Assembly: GCA_002428935.1 (NCBI GenBank)
Contig: DIYG01000184.1
Location: 1-25,379 of the forward strand
From: Halieaceae bacterium UBA6060
GTDB lineage: Bacteria; Pseudomonadota; Gammaproteobacteria; Pseudomonadales; Halieaceae
Direction of reading: 5' to 3'
Length of the DNA stretch: 25,379 bases
Shown: piece by piece, positions 23,516 to 25,379 of the stretch
Position numbering within the stretch: the stretch's first letter is position 1
Layout: the number at the start of each line of letters is the position of its first letter
Notes under the pieces: model-generated
Databases searched by the model: none
Seen by the model: the letters and a program-made list of their open reading frames with translations, nothing else
Told to the model about the DNA's origin: nothing
Made by a program: the position numbers and the translations under genes

Positions 23516-24508
23516 CTACATTGGGTTTACCTGGAGAAAGTTCAAGAGCACATCAGCCGGATCAGAGTGCAGCGCTGAGCCGGGCAGCAGGGACTGGTTG
23601 GCGGCAAGCGATAGGTCTTCCAGATCCAAGCTCGATAGGGCCCGTCCCGCCTCATCGGTCAGAATCCAATGGAGATCGGGCCATTTGCGCAACCAGGTGA
23701 ACTGACGCTTTGCCAGTTGTCGGGTCGCCGCTATACCGCGACGCACGGCCTCCTCCCGGTCATAGGCGCCGTCGAGATGGGACCATAGCTGGCGATAACC
23801 CACGGCCCGTAGGGCCGGCAAATCACCATGCAAGTCTTCGCGCCCTCGCAGGGCGGCAACCTCTTCGACAAACCCCGCCTCCATCATGGCATTGAAGCGG
23901 GTTTCGATTCGACGGTGCAGCTGCGCACGATCTGCCGGAGCTATAGCGACACACACCGCGTCCTCTGTGCCTGGCACGGTTGTTTTGGCATGGAGCTCGG
24001 AAATCGGTGTTCCCGTCAGTCGATAGACTTCCAGGGCCCGCAGCAGGCGCTGGGAATGGTTGGGATGGATAGCGGCGGCGGATACGGGATCAACGGCTTG
24101 CAGTTCCCGGTGTAGGGCCGGCCAACCCTCGCGCAGGGCTCGCGCTTCCAGGGTCTGGCGAAGCTCCGGATCCGCCTCGGGCATGGCCGCGAATCCCAAC
24201 AGCAGCGCGCGGTAGTACAACATGGTCCCACCAACAAGGATGGGGCGCCGCTGCCGTTGGCGTATATCCTCGATGGCGACCCGCGCATCATCGGCAAACT
24301 GGGCCGCAGAGTAAGGGATCGATGGGTCGCAGATATCCACCAGATGATGGGGGTAATTTGGTTTCGCACTACCGATGTCCAGCCCCCGATAAACCAGGGC
24401 CGAATCAACGCTAATAAGCTCACCGTCGAGGGCCTCAGCCACAGCGATAGCGAGATCCGTTTTTCCCGAGGCCGTAGGCCCCATGATGCACAGCAGGGGT
24501 AGGCTCAA
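23516..24508 (-). CDS. miaA: tRNA dimethylallyltransferase
   Basis: About 330 residues. MiaA transfers a dimethylallyl group to N6 of A37 in tRNAs reading codons that start with U, the first step to the ms2i6A modification. The P-loop GPTASGKT is at residues about 10-17. DSALVYRGLDIGSAKP follows, then PHHLVDICDP, VGGTMLYYRALLLG and a QLAKRQFTWLRKW region in the C-terminal part. The start is a problem: no ATG fits. TTG at 24508, two bases after the mutL stop, gives the usual distance to the P-loop and is preferred. GTG at 24586 would overlap mutL by 76 bases inside its conserved CNHGRPT motif and add 26 atypical residues. Placement between mutL and hfq is conserved in gammaproteobacteria. Confidence 0.92.
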   Translation of the reverse strand: MSLPLLCIMGPTASGKTDLAIAVAEALDGELISVDSALVYRGLDIGSAKPNYPHHLVDICDPSIPYSAAQFADDARVAIEDIRQRQRRPILVGGTMLYYRALLLGFAAMPEADPELRQTLEARALREGWPALHRELQAVDPVSAAAIHPNHSQRLLRALEVYRLTGTPISELHAKTTVPGTEDAVCVAIAPADRAQLHRRIETRFNAMMEAGFVEEVAALRGREDLHGDLPALRAVGYRQLWSHLDGAYDREEAVRRGIAATRQLAKRQFTWLRKWPDLHWILTDEAGRALSSLDLEDLSLAANQSLLPGSALHSDPADVLLNFLQVNPM

Positions 24509-24510
24509 GG

Positions 24511-25379
24511 CTAACGCCCGCGCAGGAACAAGCGATCCAGTTCCGCCAGAGACAGGGCCGTCCAGGTGGGTCGACCATGGTTGCACTGCCCGGAGCGCTC
24601 CGTGATCTCCATGTCTCGCAGCAGGGCGTTCATCTCCGGAACCGTCAAACGACGATTGGCGCGCACGGAGCCGTGACAGGCCATGGTCGATAGCAGCTCA
24701 TCTTCATGGCGTGAGATTCTTTCGGAGGTACCAAACTCGCTGAGGTCTGCGAGCACGTCCCGAAGCAGCTGCTCAACATCAGCGCCCTGGAGGGACACGG
24801 GGATCTCTCGGACCACCAGGCTTTCCTCACCGGCAGGTTCCACGGCCAAACCAAGATTGGTGAACAGTTCGCCATGTTCTTCTACCAACGCCACTTCCCG
24901 CCCGCTAACCGCCAGGGACTGGGGAACCAGCAGGGGCTGGCGGCGGATGCCCTGCTCATCCCGCGCCTGCTTCAGGCGCTCATAGGTAATGCGCTCATGG
25001 GCGGCGTGCATATCCACCAGAACCAACCCATCGCGATTCTGAGCCAGGATGTACACGCCGTGAAGCTGCGCCAGGGCATAGCCCAGAGGAGGAATGGAAT
25101 CGGCGTCTTCCTCGGAATCGGTTTCCGCACCGTAAAGGCGCGCGTAACTGGCCTGAGAAGCAGCATGGAGAGAGCCACGATCACCCCCAGGACTCGTTGC
25201 CGATGATCCAGTCCAGGCCGCCGTTTGCGGGCTGGACTCCCGAACCTCGGCGCCCGTCGGCTCCGTCAGGCCGATCTCTCGCTGCCGAATCAGTTCGCCG
25301 GTGAGCAGATCGAGGCGCCCGGCGGGGGCGGAGCCGGGCGATGGCGCGTCGTAAGCGTTTGCCCCTCCGTCATCGGGGC
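24511..25379 (-). CDS. mutL: DNA mismatch repair protein MutL, C-terminal part (cut by right window edge)
   Basis: The frame is open from the stop at 24511 to the window edge, giving about 289 codons: the end of the N-terminal region, a Pro/Ala/Ser-rich linker (about 25100-25370), and the whole C-terminal dimerisation domain starting at PPLGYALAQLHGVYILAQN. The N-terminal GHKL ATPase lies outside the window. The domain includes LVDMHAAHERITYERLK, ACHGSVRANRRL and QCNHGRPTW. These correspond to the metal-binding and endonuclease motifs (DxHAxxER-type, CxHGRP-type) of nicking MutL proteins such as that of Pseudomonas; E. coli MutL lacks the endonuclease motif. A GTG at 25056 is internal and not a real start. 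It lies two bases upstream of the preferred miaA start. Confidence 0.96.
   Translation of the reverse strand, partial: PDDGGANAYDAPSPGSAPAGRLDLLTGELIRQREIGLTEPTGAEVRESSPQTAAWTGSSATSPGGDRGSLHAASQASYARLYGAETDSEEDADSIPPLGYALAQLHGVYILAQNRDGLVLVDMHAAHERITYERLKQARDEQGIRRQPLLVPQSLAVSGREVALVEEHGELFTNLGLAVEPAGEESLVVREIPVSLQGADVEQLLRDVLADLSEFGTSERISRHEDELLSTMACHGSVRANRRLTVPEMNALLRDMEITERSGQCNHGRPTWTALSLAELDRLFLRGR

Noticed and set aside
24586..24586. GTG as the miaA start
   Set aside because: It lies inside the conserved CNHGRPT motif of mutL and would add 26 residues unlike the MiaA N terminus.
25056..25056. GTG as the start of a separate short gene at 24511-25056
   Set aside because: The frame stays open to the window edge with MutL-like linker sequence; it is the C-terminal part of mutL.

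Overview
The window is high-G+C (roughly 60% by eye) DNA from a gammaproteobacterium. The best evidence is the right-hand block, read on the minus strand as mutL > miaA > hfq > hflX > hflK > hflC > DUF2065 > hisZ > purA. This is the order known from Pseudomonas and related groups; hisZ plus a DUF2065 gene between hflC and purA argues against the enterobacterial arrangement. The accessory genes on the left would suit a marine OM60/NOR5-like (Halieaceae/Cellvibrionales) bacterium, but that placement is inference.

Layout. (1) 1-4140, plus strand: a tight five-gene accessory operon holding the C-terminal part of a FAD-linked oxidase, an alpha/beta-hydrolase-fold protein, a zinc-independent MDR oxidoreductase, an exported CpcT/CpeT-like protein and a second alpha/beta-hydrolase-fold protein. 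Both hydrolase-like proteins lack the serine of the nucleophile elbow. (2) 4269-6396: two convergent outer-membrane beta-barrel genes (DUF481 type and Phenol_MetA_deg type). (3) 6524-10650: an Anbu-type cluster. The proteasome-related protease is on the plus strand and meets, tail to tail, a minus-strand operon of circularly permuted ATP-grasp, alpha-E and zinc-metallopeptidase-like genes. (4) 10935-15759, plus strand: a molybdopterin oxidoreductase, then a LemA / M48 metallopeptidase pair whose protease carries a long C-terminal extension. (5) 15968-16606: an AraC-type HTH gene with a strange N-terminal half. (6) 16710-25379, minus strand: the conserved housekeeping block, with mutL running off the right edge.

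How the genes fit together. Block 1 looks like one catabolic or modification pathway: two redox enzymes, two ligand-binding or non-classical hydrolase-fold proteins and one periplasmic lipocalin-like protein. Its substrate cannot be read from sequence, and it is the best candidate here for an undescribed system. Block 3 matches a system proposed from comparative genomics to couple ATP-grasp ligation with proteolysis. Block 6 covers mismatch repair, tRNA modification, RNA chaperoning, ribosome-associated GTPase function, FtsH control, histidine biosynthesis and purine synthesis.

No gene-free stretch exceeds 300 bases. The longest are 10651-10934, 23296-23515 and 15760-15967. No tRNA, rRNA, CRISPR array, insertion sequence or attachment site was seen.
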